NCBI RefSeq assembly: GCF_001655005.1
Contig: NZ_LXET01000024.1
Span: 1-39,328 of the forward strand
Length of the DNA: 39,328 bases
DNA from: Hafnia paralvei ATCC 29927
GTDB taxonomy: Bacteria; Pseudomonadota; Gammaproteobacteria; Enterobacterales; Enterobacteriaceae
Direction of reading: 5' to 3'
This document shows positions 7,910 through 15,563 of this stretch, piece after piece (position 1 is the stretch's first letter; each line of letters starts with the position of its first letter). A model generated the notes under the pieces. That model was not told where the DNA came from. It made no database searches and was given only the letters and a program-made list of their open reading frames with translations. Made by a program: the position numbers and the translations under genes.

Positions 7910-9118
7910 GTGCAGACACCCCGTAGTTCCCATCTTGGATTGATCCTGATCCTCGGTTTGTTATCTATGTTGATGCCGTTGGCTATCGATATGTATTTGC
8001 CGAGTATGCCGGTGATCGCTGAACAATTTGGTGTTCCAAGCGGTGATGTGCAGATGACGCTCAGTGCTTACACGCTGGGCTTCGCGTTTGGGCAAATGAT
8101 TTATGGTCCAATGGCAGACAGCATTGGGCGTAAACCCGTCATCATGTACGGCACGCTATTCTTTGCCTTGGCCGGTGCGGCGTGTGCGATGGCGCAGTCT
8201 GTTGACCAACTGATTGTGATGCGCTTGATCCACGGTTTAGCCGCCGCGGCGGCAAGCGTCGTTATCAATGCGCTGATGCGTGATATGTTCACGAAAGACG
8301 ATTTCGCTCGCATGATGTCGTTTGTGGTACTGGTTATGACTATCGCGCCGCTGCTGGCGCCGATCATGGGCGGAGCATTGCTAATTTGGTTTAGCTGGCA
8401 TGCGATTTTTTGGGCGATGGCAGGCGCTGCACTGTTGGGCACGATCTTGGTGGCCATCTTTATTAAGGAAACGCTGCCGAAAGAGAAACGACAAAAGTTC
8501 CGATTGCGTACCACTTTGGGCAACTTTGCGTCGTTGTTCCGCCATAAGCGGGTGCTGTGTTACATGCTAGCCAGCGGCTTTTCATTCGCCGGTATGTTCT
8601 CATTCCTTAGTGCGGGTCCCTTTGTTTACATCGATCTTAACGGCGTATCGCCACAGCATTTTGGCTACTACTTTGCGTTAAACATCGTATTCCTGTTTAT
8701 CATGACGCTGATTAATAGCCGCAATGTGCGCCGTTTTGGTGCGATAAACATGCTGAGATTTGGTCTGCTGGTGCAGTTTGTTATGGGGATCTGGTTGGTC
8801 ATCACGGCAGCGCTAGGCCTAGGCTTTTGGTCGCTGGTGATTGGGGTAGCGGCTTACGTGGGATGTATCGCAATGATCACATCGAATGCGATGGCGGTTA
8901 TTTTGGATGACTTCCCACATATGGCGGGAACGGCTTCGTCACTGGCAGGAACGTTACGTTTCAGCCTTGGTGCAGTGGTAGGAACGTTGTTGGCACTGGC
9001 TTCGGCGCGCAGTGAATGGCCGATGGTCAGCTCAATGTTCTTATGCATTTTCGCCGCAATGATGTTGTTCCTGTACGCTTCTAGACCTTCCAAGAGTAGC
9101 CGCGTAGAACCTGTCTGA
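7910..9118 (+). CDS. bcr: Bcr/CflA-family multidrug efflux transporter
   Basis: A major facilitator of about 402 residues with 12 predicted membrane helices and the motif-A loop GPMADSIGRKP between helices 2 and 3. Long blocks agree with E. coli Bcr (MLMPLAIDMYLP, FRHKRVL, LASGFSFAGMFSFLSAGPFVYI). Bcr is a proton-driven exporter in the inner membrane, known for bicyclomycin and sulfonamide resistance and also linked to cysteine export. I place the start at GTG 7910 rather than ATG 7901. AAGGA touches the ATG, too close to work, but is about 9 nt from the GTG. The GTG start also gives the same number of residues before the ILGLL motif as E. coli Bcr. Array 1 of the CRISPR locus begins about 350 bp downstream. 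Confidence 0.93.
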   Translation: MQTPRSSHLGLILILGLLSMLMPLAIDMYLPSMPVIAEQFGVPSGDVQMTLSAYTLGFAFGQMIYGPMADSIGRKPVIMYGTLFFALAGAACAMAQSVDQLIVMRLIHGLAAAAASVVINALMRDMFTKDDFARMMSFVVLVMTIAPLLAPIMGGALLIWFSWHAIFWAMAGAALLGTILVAIFIKETLPKEKRQKFRLRTTLGNFASLFRHKRVLCYMLASGFSFAGMFSFLSAGPFVYIDLNGVSPQHFGYYFALNIVFLFIMTLINSRNVRRFGAINMLRFGLLVQFVMGIWLVITAALGLGFWSLVIGVAAYVGCIAMITSNAMAVILDDFPHMAGTASSLAGTLRFSLGAVVGTLLALASARSEWPMVSSMFLCIFAAMMLFLYASRPSKSSRVEPV

Positions 9119-9335
9119 GCGTGACCGCTCGTCTCCCCGTCGCTGAAAGAGGCGGGGAGGCCGACGACTGGGCGTTCGGAGATATCTGCGGCAACCGTGT
9201 GTTGACCATATCACACAGCTTTAGCATCAGATACGCAGATGCTTTCAGCCACGCACTCACCTGATCCAAACTCTCCTGCGGGATTTGAACCCCATTCTCC
9301 AGTGATTCACTTAGAAATGAAAATCCGTGGCGCAA
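9081..9335 (-). CDS. Possible small protein antisense to the bcr end (uncertain)
   Basis: A TTG-started 84-codon frame overlaps the last 38 nt of bcr. Its first 50 codons read as a plausible soluble helical segment (contains IPQESLDQVSAWLKASAYLM), while the rest is antisense to the bcr hairpin and looks non-coding. AGGA lies about 12 nt before the TTG. I do not recognise a family with certainty. Its 5' end runs into the CRISPR leader, so it may be a decayed gene fragment cut by arrival of the array, or chance. Confidence 0.25.
   Translation of the reverse strand: MRHGFSFLSESLENGVQIPQESLDQVSAWLKASAYLMLKLCDMVNTRLPQISPNAQSSASPPLSATGRRAVTLRQVLRGYSWKV
9133..9159 (+). terminator. Hairpin after bcr (possible terminator)
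   Basis: Stem CTCCCCG/CGGGGAG with a 13-nt loop starts 14 nt after the bcr stop. No T run follows, so termination would be weak or Rho-assisted. Confidence 0.45.
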
Positions 9336-9465
9336 AACCCTTTTTTCCTACCCACACGTAACGTATTGATTTTATGTGTGGTGCCGAGCCAGAAATAAAA
9401 AAGGTCTTTTAACCAAAAATGAGTTACCGCTCTGATTAGTCAAACCTTTTTGCTATTATTCTACA
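9330..9465 (+). promoter_or_regulatory. Leader of CRISPR array 1, with IHF-like site
   Basis: AT-rich leader directly before the first repeat. It shares with leader 2 the blocks AAAACCCTTTTTT, TAAC-T/G-TATTGATTTT, AATAAAAA, GAGT-AC and a final TTATTCTACA touching the repeat. TAACGTATTGATT at 9359-9371 fits the IHF consensus (WATCAANNNNTTR read on the other strand) exactly. IHF bends I-F leaders during spacer integration. The site is 94 nt from the first repeat, the same distance as in leader 2 to within one base. The array promoter should also be here. Confidence 0.75.
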
Positions 9466-9853
9466 GTTCACTGCCGTACAGGCAGCTTAGAAATTTTAGC
9501 GTCCCCGGCATCTCATGAACATAAGGTTCACTGCCGTACAGGCAGCTTAGAAATGATGTTTATCACGATATGATGCTTGAACGCTGTTCACTGCCGTACA
9601 GGCAGCTTAGAAAAAGTAGCGGGGGGCGTGGTGCGTTTAGCTGGAGTTCACTGCCGTACAGGCAGCTTAGAAATATAGCTAGCTTCATATACATCACCAT
9701 TGAAAGTTCACTGCCGTACAGGCAGCTTAGAAAAGCTCAACACGACCACCTTTAACGACTGGCCCGTTCACTGCCGTACAGGCAGCTTAGAAATTGGAAC
9801 CGTGTCAATAACTGCATTTTGAACAGTTCACTGCCGTACAGGCAGCTTAGAAA
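9466..9853 (+). CRISPR. Type I-F CRISPR array 1: 7 repeats, 6 spacers
   Basis: Seven identical 28-nt repeats start at 9466, 9526, 9586, 9646, 9706, 9766 and 9826, with six 32-nt spacers, a strict 60-bp period. The repeat begins GTTCACTGCC, has the hairpin CTGCC-GTACA-GGCAG cut by Cas6f, and ends CTTAGAAA, which becomes the 8-nt crRNA 5' handle: a classic I-F repeat. The leader on the left sets the + orientation. The last repeat (9826-9853) is perfect, whereas leader-distal repeats are commonly decayed, so the far end may have been trimmed. All spacers differ from each other and from those of array 2. I cannot assign their targets without a search. Confidence 0.99.
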
Positions 9854-10364
9854 ATATAATCGTGCTAACTATTTTCAGTTTTTGGCATGGATTTTCATTT
9901 TTTTAACAGAACATCTAACTTAACTAGGTAAAATCCATTGTGAAAAGACAAAACATTAAAGTTATTTAGCATTCGTTGTGCTTTTTATTTTCCATAAAAA
10001 CAATTAATTAGCTAATTTCATTGATCATGGTTCAGTGATTTATTGTATTTTGTATGTAAATTGAAAAACACGACAAAGTAATTAAAATGAAACGAAAATG
10101 GTTGTGGTAATAAAGATAAAAGTATACATATAACCCCAATAACCGATCTCCCTCCATCGTGGTACTTCTAGAGTGAAAAAATGGAGTAGCGCCAACAAGA
10201 TCGTGCTTTAGGCTGTTTATTCTTCGGTGTTACCGAAATGTAATAAACAAACTCATAACAAAATGACGATTAAGTCATCAAATAGCCGGAATAGTGCGAA
10301 CTTAGGTTTACGATGTGAGTTTTTTGTGAAAAAATTGTAGTTAGTTTTTAATCAGGGTAAAAAT
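9854..10364. other. AT-rich region between array 1 and yejG
   Basis: About 510 bp with no credible gene. It is strongly AT-rich up to about 10140, then closer to chromosomal composition. It must contain the yejG promoter. The only clear structure is a hairpin at 10215-10248 (GTTTATT outer arm pairing with AATAAAC, TTCGGT inner arm pairing with ACCGAA). No repeat, insertion-sequence end or tRNA was seen. Confidence 0.6.
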
Positions 10365-10745
10365 GTGAATAGTTTCCAGCTTTCGATAGTCCACCGGTTG
10401 CCGCAAAGCTACCGATGGTCATCAGGGCTCACCGGCGTGCAGGTCGAACCCATTTATTTGGAAAAGACGGCTGGCGTTGAGAATACGGACGTTAATAATA
10501 GTGCTATTGAGAGTAATAGTCTGATTGGCCTGAAGCTCCTGAGTGAAGAGGGAGAAGCTGCATGGCAAATCATGAAACGTCTGAATCAGTCTTTACAAGA
10601 GATGCAGGTAAACTGCTCTGTCGTTGAGCTTGACGGTGAACCTTGCCTATTTGTTCATCTTGAAGATGAAAGTGCGGCGATGTGCCGTTTGAAAAACGTC
10701 GGTGTGGCGATCGCCGAGCCGATTATCGCTCAGTATCCGTTCTGA
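10365..10745 (+). CDS. yejG: Conserved protein YejG
   Basis: A 126-residue protein starting MNSFQLSIVHRLPQSYRWS and ending CRLKNVGVAIAEPIIAQYPF. Both blocks match E. coli YejG (about 114 residues; QLSIVHRLPQNYRWS, CRLKNFGVAIAEP). The extra residues form an insert around 40-50. Its function is not well defined; E. coli yejG mutants have been linked to aminoglycoside sensitivity. The start is GTG, with AGGG 7 nt upstream. Between a CRISPR array and cas genes it could be mistaken for a CRISPR accessory protein, but it is the normal chromosomal neighbour of bcr and yejF, so the CRISPR locus has been built around it. Confidence 0.92.
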   Translation: MNSFQLSIVHRLPQSYRWSSGLTGVQVEPIYLEKTAGVENTDVNNSAIESNSLIGLKLLSEEGEAAWQIMKRLNQSLQEMQVNCSVVELDGEPCLFVHLEDESAAMCRLKNVGVAIAEPIIAQYPF

Positions 10746-10842
10746 CTTCCTTGTTAGAACCGCATACCGGCACGCCTGTGTGGCTGCCGGTGCATGCAGG
10801 GATCTGCCTATCATTCCTGTCTTTCTTCGCTATCGTCCTGAT

Positions 10843-10870
10843 GTTCACTGCTATGCAGGCAATCCCATAT
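10843..10870 (+). repeat. Solitary degenerate type I-F repeat upstream of cas3
   Basis: GTTCACTGCTATGCAGGCA agrees with the array-2 repeat at 17 of its first 19 positions; only the bases after CTGC differ (TA for CG). The last 9 bases, which give the crRNA 5' handle, have diverged. A shortened stem (TGCT against GGCA) can still form. No second clear repeat lies 60 bp on either side, although CTGCCGGTGCATGCAGG at 10784-10800 is loosely similar. It could be a relic of an older array or a Cas-regulating RNA (CreR-like). Confidence 0.65.
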
Positions 10871-10976
10871 TCTTATCGCCGATTTATGTACAATAATTAA
10901 CTGATATTATGAATTTCGTTTTCCAATATAGTTACATAATTGATTATTAAGGCATGTTGGTAGTTAATTGTGACTT

Positions 10977-10997
10977 AACTTAAAAATTATTTAAGTT
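10977..10997. promoter_or_regulatory. Perfect 8-bp dyad before the cas operon
   Basis: AACTTAAA, a 5-bp centre, TTTAAGTT forms a perfect inverted repeat 43 bp before the cas3 ATG, near where a promoter or operator is expected. It may bind a dimeric regulator, but AT-rich DNA produces such dyads by chance more often than average. Confidence 0.4.
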
Positions 10998-11040
10998 TAT
11001 CGTGATATTTTCAGTTAACGATTACAACGGCGTTAGCGAT

Positions 11041-14000
11041 ATGAACAATCACGACTTATCTCCTTCCGATTTAAACGCTATTCACATCTCTACGCATTCG
11101 AACATCGATTATCCGCAATACTGTGGTGTTTTGGTCAATGGTGAGCGGGGAGAGCCTGATGCACAGGGGACGGTGCTAACTAACCGAACTTCGCGCGATA
11201 TTCTTAAGAGCCGAGATGAAAACCTGTGGCATAGCGCAGAAGCGATTAGCTTACTGGCGGGTATTTCGGGGTTGTTCCATGATTTTGGCAAGGCAAATCA
11301 GCTATTTCAGCAGGGATTAACCGCGACTTCAGGCCGCCGATTCCAGCCCTATCGTCATGAATGGATATCGTTGCGTCTATTTCAGGCTTTTGTAGGTAAA
11401 CAAACGGACACCGAATGGTTATGTTCGCTTGCTGAGGTGTCTTCCGCAAATGAAGATGAGATGTTGTCTCGCTTAGAACGCGATCCTCAGCCGGAAAACG
11501 CGAATATCTTCGCTTCGCTGCCACCTCTGGCCCAAGCAGTTGCTTGGTTGATTGTTTCTCATCATCGCCTACCTGTTTACCCTCAGTATTCACCTAACCC
11601 TGAAATTAACTATCAAGCTCAACCACAGTTTACGGATAGTGCTTTGTGGCTGGAGACGCAGTTTAATTCAGTGTGGAACTCAACCAATCAGGATGCGGGA
11701 GACTGGACCGAGCAGGATTTACAACGCGTGTGGCGATTTCCGCATGGCACGCCGCTGCATAGCGATATTTGGTGCACCAAGGCACGCAAGTTTGCTCAAC
11801 GCGCTTTGCAGTCTAGGTCACTCATTGCATATGGTCAGTTAACTAGCCGTTTTGCTGTGCATATCTCGCGGCTGGTTTTGATGCTGGCTGACCATGATTA
11901 CTCTTCGAGACCAGCGACGTCTGGTTGGCAATCTCCTGAATACTCTGCTTGGGCGAATACCGATACAGACACCAAGGCGCTCAAGCAAAAATTGGATGAG
12001 CACAACGTTGGCGTGGGACAGAATGCGCTGTTGCTGGGGCGTTGCCTTCCTAAACTACGACAGACTTTACCTGCAATTACCCGTCATAAGGGCTTTAAAC
12101 AACGCACTAGCCATGCTCGATTTCGTTGGCAGGATACGGCATTTGATACTGCCGCCGCGTTGCGTGAACGCTCGGTTCAGCAAGGGTTTTTTGGTATCAA
12201 TATGGCATCGACCGGCTGCGGTAAGACGTTTGCTAATGCGCGGATCATGTATGCGTTAGCCGACGAAAAACAGGGCTGTCGGTTTTCTGTGGCGTTGGGA
12301 TTACGAACGCTGACGTTGCAAACCGGCGATGCGCTGCGTGATAAACTTCAATTACAAAGTGACGATCTCGCCACGTTGATCGGCTCTTCGTCAGTACAAC
12401 AGCTCCATCAATTATATCGTACGATGCCGGCTAACGATGTGAGTAGCCAATCGGCAGAAACTTTTTTTGCTGAGCATCAATATGTTCGCTACGACGGCAG
12501 TCTCGACGATGGACGATTAAGTCACTGGTTGAAACAGGACAGCAAATTACACAAATTGATTAGCGCGCCGGTGCTGGTCAGCACTATCGACCATTTAATG
12601 CCAGCCTGCGAAGGCATTCGTGGTGGAAAGCAGATTGCTCCCATGCTGCGTTTACTTACCTCTGATCTGGTACTGGATGAGCCAGATGACTTTGATATTG
12701 CTGATTTACCGGCATTATGTCGATTAGTTAACTGGGCGGGTATGCTGGGTAGCCGAGTGTTGCTGTCTTCAGCCACGCTGCCGCCTGCGCTGATTCAGGC
12801 TTTATTTCGCGCTTATGAAGCGGGACGCGGGGAATATCAAAAATCGTGCGGTATACCGAATGCTCCGGTGAATATTTGCTGTGCATGGTTTGATGAAAAT
12901 AATGCCGTCAGCGAAGATATTAGTGATGGATTGCGTTTTAAAGAGATCCACGAATCCTTTGTTTCTCAACGAATCGCTAAGCTCAAACAAGTGACTCCGC
13001 TGCGTTATGCGGAGCTTATACCGCTCGAATCTCCGACCCGCAAAATAAGTGATGTCATGGCGAGCCTCACCGATGTTTTACACGCGTCGATGATGCAACT
13101 GCACCGCCAACACCATCAATTACACGAGAGTGGCAAGACGGTATCCGTTGGGTTGATCCGTATGGCCAATATTGATCCTTTGGTGGCAACCGCGCAGCGT
13201 CTATTTTCAACTTCGCCAGAGACCGATTGTCGTATCCATTATTGCGTGTATCACAGCCAGCATCCATTGGCGATGCGTTCGCATATCGAGCAACGTCTAG
13301 ACGCCATGCTTACGCGCCATCAACCCGAGGCGCTATGGTCGGTCGCTGAGGTTCGTCATGCCCTTGAGCAATATCCTGAATCTCATCATTTATTTGTGGT
13401 GTTAGGAACATCGGTCACTGAAGTTGGAAGGGATTGGGATCTTGATTGGGCTATCGCTGAGCCCAGCTCAATGCGATCGTTGATTCAATTGGCTGGGCGT
13501 ATCCAGCGCCATCGCCAGCGACCGCCAAAAACGCCGAATCTGCATATTCTAACCAAAAATATTAAATCTTTGCGCCAAAACGACAGCGGCGCTGCAGCCT
13601 ACTGCCGCCCAGGTTTTGAGTCTCAAAAATATCTGTTGGCCAGTCACGATTTGCGGGAGCTCCTTATCGAAGAGCAGTACCAGCATATCGACGCCAGCGC
13701 GCGTATCCATCAACGAACCGACGCGCCAAAGCGCCCTCCGTTTAATAACCTTGTCGATTTGGAACATTACCGACTCTCCCTAGAGTTATTAGGAAAGCAG
13801 AGCCCAGCGGCTCAGTGGTGGCGCGGCCACGTTGACTGGTGCGGTGAATCGCAGCGGCAGATGCCATTTCGGCAAACCACTAAACAGCAGGAGTGCGCGT
13901 TGCTGTTGGATGACGATGACAAACTGCGTTTTTACAACATTGATAGCGGCAGCTTTGGTTGGAAAGAGAGCGGTGAGTTTGACTATCCAGAGTTAACCAT

Positions 14001-14190
14001 CGCGGACGGCGTAAGCGCTTGGATCCAAACGTCTTATCCTGATGTCTACAACCATCTGGCAGACAAATTGGGTATGGAACTCGAAGAGGTCGGTCAAAAG
14101 TTTGGTGAGATATGCCTAAGCATCTACAGAGAAGACTCAGAGGCGTGGCGTTTTAATCCGGTACTTGGGGTGTTTCGCGCGTTTGAGTGA
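11041..14190 (+). CDS. cas3: Type I-F Cas3 nuclease-helicase, with a Cas1 N-terminal remnant replacing Cas2
   Basis: A 1049-residue effector nuclease recruited by the Csy complex to unwind and degrade target DNA. Residues 1-38 (LSPSDL, QYCGVLVNG) align without gaps to the start of I-F Cas1, with about half identical. From about residue 41 (AQGTVLTNRTSRDIL) the sequence is I-F Cas3. The HD nuclease motif is FHDFGK (H80, D81). Helicase motifs are STGCGKT (390-396), DEPDD (546-550), SSATL (576-580) and QLAGRIQRHR (816-825), all intact. The roughly 90-residue Cas2 domain that normally begins I-F Cas2-3 is missing, and there is no separate cas1. ATG 11041 is chosen because it corresponds to the Cas1 start; no strong ribosome-binding site precedes it. 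It is the first gene of the operon. Interference looks possible; adaptation does not. Confidence 0.93.
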   Translation: MNNHDLSPSDLNAIHISTHSNIDYPQYCGVLVNGERGEPDAQGTVLTNRTSRDILKSRDENLWHSAEAISLLAGISGLFHDFGKANQLFQQGLTATSGRRFQPYRHEWISLRLFQAFVGKQTDTEWLCSLAEVSSANEDEMLSRLERDPQPENANIFASLPPLAQAVAWLIVSHHRLPVYPQYSPNPEINYQAQPQFTDSALWLETQFNSVWNSTNQDAGDWTEQDLQRVWRFPHGTPLHSDIWCTKARKFAQRALQSRSLIAYGQLTSRFAVHISRLVLMLADHDYSSRPATSGWQSPEYSAWANTDTDTKALKQKLDEHNVGVGQNALLLGRCLPKLRQTLPAITRHKGFKQRTSHARFRWQDTAFDTAAALRERSVQQGFFGINMASTGCGKTFANARIMYALADEKQGCRFSVALGLRTLTLQTGDALRDKLQLQSDDLATLIGSSSVQQLHQLYRTMPANDVSSQSAETFFAEHQYVRYDGSLDDGRLSHWLKQDSKLHKLISAPVLVSTIDHLMPACEGIRGGKQIAPMLRLLTSDLVLDEPDDFDIADLPALCRLVNWAGMLGSRVLLSSATLPPALIQALFRAYEAGRGEYQKSCGIPNAPVNICCAWFDENNAVSEDISDGLRFKEIHESFVSQRIAKLKQVTPLRYAELIPLESPTRKISDVMASLTDVLHASMMQLHRQHHQLHESGKTVSVGLIRMANIDPLVATAQRLFSTSPETDCRIHYCVYHSQHPLAMRSHIEQRLDAMLTRHQPEALWSVAEVRHALEQYPESHHLFVVLGTSVTEVGRDWDLDWAIAEPSSMRSLIQLAGRIQRHRQRPPKTPNLHILTKNIKSLRQNDSGAAAYCRPGFESQKYLLASHDLRELLIEEQYQHIDASARIHQRTDAPKRPPFNNLVDLEHYRLSLELLGKQSPAAQWWRGHVDWCGESQRQMPFRQTTKQQECALLLDDDDKLRFYNIDSGSFGWKESGEFDYPELTIADGVSAWIQTSYPDVYNHLADKLGMELEEVGQKFGEICLSIYREDSEAWRFNPVLGVFRAFE

Positions 14191-14219
14191 TGAATTTAAA
14201 AATAAATAAGGAGCACAGC

Positions 14220-15563
14220 ATGTCAGAAAACGGACTGACCTCTTTTATTGCGTCATTTATTGAAGGCCGAGGAACCAACAAGTTAGAGGCCTTTGATAAA
14301 GACGCACAAAAGAAACTCGCGGTGGTAAGTGAAGCAGAAAAAGGCGCGCTTGAAATTAGTTTGGCTGAAGAACGAAGGGCGCTGGAGCTGCGTTATGAAA
14401 CTCGTCGCTGGTTAACCGATGCGGCGGCGCGAGCAGGGCAGATTAGCTTAGTGACCCACGCGGCTAAATACACTCACGGTGATTCTAAAAGTAGCAGCGT
14501 GCTGATACATGCGGAAAACAGTGAGTCGCCAGTTTATTTATCCAGTGCAACGCTGACTCAGCCAGCGATAGACGCCGTGGGCAACGCAGCCGTGCTGGAT
14601 GTCGCCAAATTTTTGCAAACTGAATGTGACGGAGATTCTTTGGTAGCGAGTTTGCAACGCGGCGATTATTCAGCGCTGCAAGGTTTTGCTGAAAACGCTG
14701 AACAACTCGCCCTTTGGGTGGAAGGCTTTCAACAGGCGTTAAGTAATAAATCGCCTTCCAGCCATAAATTAGCCAAGCAGGTCTATTTTCCGGTGGGTGA
14801 TGGTAAATATCATCTGATTAGCCCGCTTTTTCCTTCATCTCTTGCCCATGCATTGCATCAGCGAATTGTTGATGCACGATTCAGTGACGAAACCAAAGTG
14901 GCTAATCAGGCCAGAAAGGAAGGGGAATGGCATGAGGCCCCCATTACTTACTATCTGAATACTGCCGTTATGAATGTAGGAGGCACCAAGCCGCAAAATA
15001 TTTCCTATCTTAACAGCGTACGCGGTGGCCGTGTTTGGTTGCTTCCTTGTTCGCCGCCGCAGTTCAAGCCGATTGAAAAACCCCCGATACACCTGAAATC
15101 TATTTTTCAGAAGAGCGGCCCGTTTCATTTTGTGGCTAAGAATAATGCACACCAGCTACAGCAGTATCTGCGTAGCAAGTTGGATTGCGATAGCACGGTT
15201 GAAATCCGGGAGCGTCGTCAGGAGTTGGTGGAAGACATCATCGTGCAATTGTTTACAGTAGTAGAGGGTATTCAGCGTGAAGAGTGGCAGGGCTGGACAT
15301 TAGATAAAAACTGCGAACTAAAACGTGCACAACAATTATGGCTTGATCCTTATCGTTGCCGCGTTGATGACGACTTTAAATTGGAACGTGAAGGCGGCGA
15401 TTGGAAAAAAGCGGTCGCTGATGATTTTACTCTTTGGCTGAACCTACAGCTACACGACGAAGCGTTAGAGCTAGGTATGGTGGAGCGTATGGAATGGCGA
15501 ACTCAGCCGTTGTTCAACAAGTACATTCGCGAGTTTGAATGGTCTCTGGCGGAGAAACTGTAA
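14220..15563 (+). CDS. csy1: Type I-F Csy1 (Cas8f), large subunit of the Csy complex
   Basis: 447 residues, slightly longer than the roughly 434 of Pseudomonas aeruginosa Csy1. It starts MSENGLTSFIASFIEGRG and has the family block SYLNSVRGGRVWLLPCSPP. Cas8f caps the crRNA 5' end with Cas5f, recognises the PAM (5'-CC in characterised I-F systems) and helps recruit Cas3. The ATG at 14220 has AAGGAG six bases upstream; an in-frame ATG at 14187 overlapping the cas3 stop would add 11 residues without family support. The gene lies 29 nt after cas3, and its stop overlaps the csy2 start. Confidence 0.95.
   Translation: MSENGLTSFIASFIEGRGTNKLEAFDKDAQKKLAVVSEAEKGALEISLAEERRALELRYETRRWLTDAAARAGQISLVTHAAKYTHGDSKSSSVLIHAENSESPVYLSSATLTQPAIDAVGNAAVLDVAKFLQTECDGDSLVASLQRGDYSALQGFAENAEQLALWVEGFQQALSNKSPSSHKLAKQVYFPVGDGKYHLISPLFPSSLAHALHQRIVDARFSDETKVANQARKEGEWHEAPITYYLNTAVMNVGGTKPQNISYLNSVRGGRVWLLPCSPPQFKPIEKPPIHLKSIFQKSGPFHFVAKNNAHQLQQYLRSKLDCDSTVEIRERRQELVEDIIVQLFTVVEGIQREEWQGWTLDKNCELKRAQQLWLDPYRCRVDDDFKLEREGGDWKKAVADDFTLWLNLQLHDEALELGMVERMEWRTQPLFNKYIREFEWSLAEKL

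Larger units (their letters stand above)
10746..11040 (+). promoter_or_regulatory. Upstream region of the cas operon
   Basis: 295 bp between yejG and the cas3 ATG. From left to right it holds a GC-richer stretch with no credible gene, a degenerate single I-F repeat (10843-10870), an AT-rich stretch where the cas promoter should be, and a perfect dyad (10977-10997). I cannot place the -35 and -10 boxes with confidence. Confidence 0.5.

Noticed and set aside
9570..9755. 61-codon frame across array 1 (and 18548-18730 on the minus strand across array 2)
   Set aside because: Both are translations of CRISPR repeats and spacers, with the repeat reappearing as a periodic peptide; they are not genes.
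10365..10745. Novel CRISPR accessory protein or anti-CRISPR between array 1 and the cas genes
   Set aside because: Its N- and C-terminal blocks match YejG, the usual neighbour of bcr and yejF, so it is a core chromosomal gene.
10783..10810. Second degenerate repeat forming a full repeat-spacer-repeat unit with 10843-10870
   Set aside because: CTGCCGGTGCATGCAGG resembles the hairpin, but it is out of register with a 32-nt spacer and lacks a recognisable 5' handle, so the evidence is too weak.
10702..10896. Two overlapping 64-72 codon frames downstream of yejG
   Set aside because: They overlap the yejG 3' end, lack ribosome-binding sites and span the degenerate repeat; no family was recognised.
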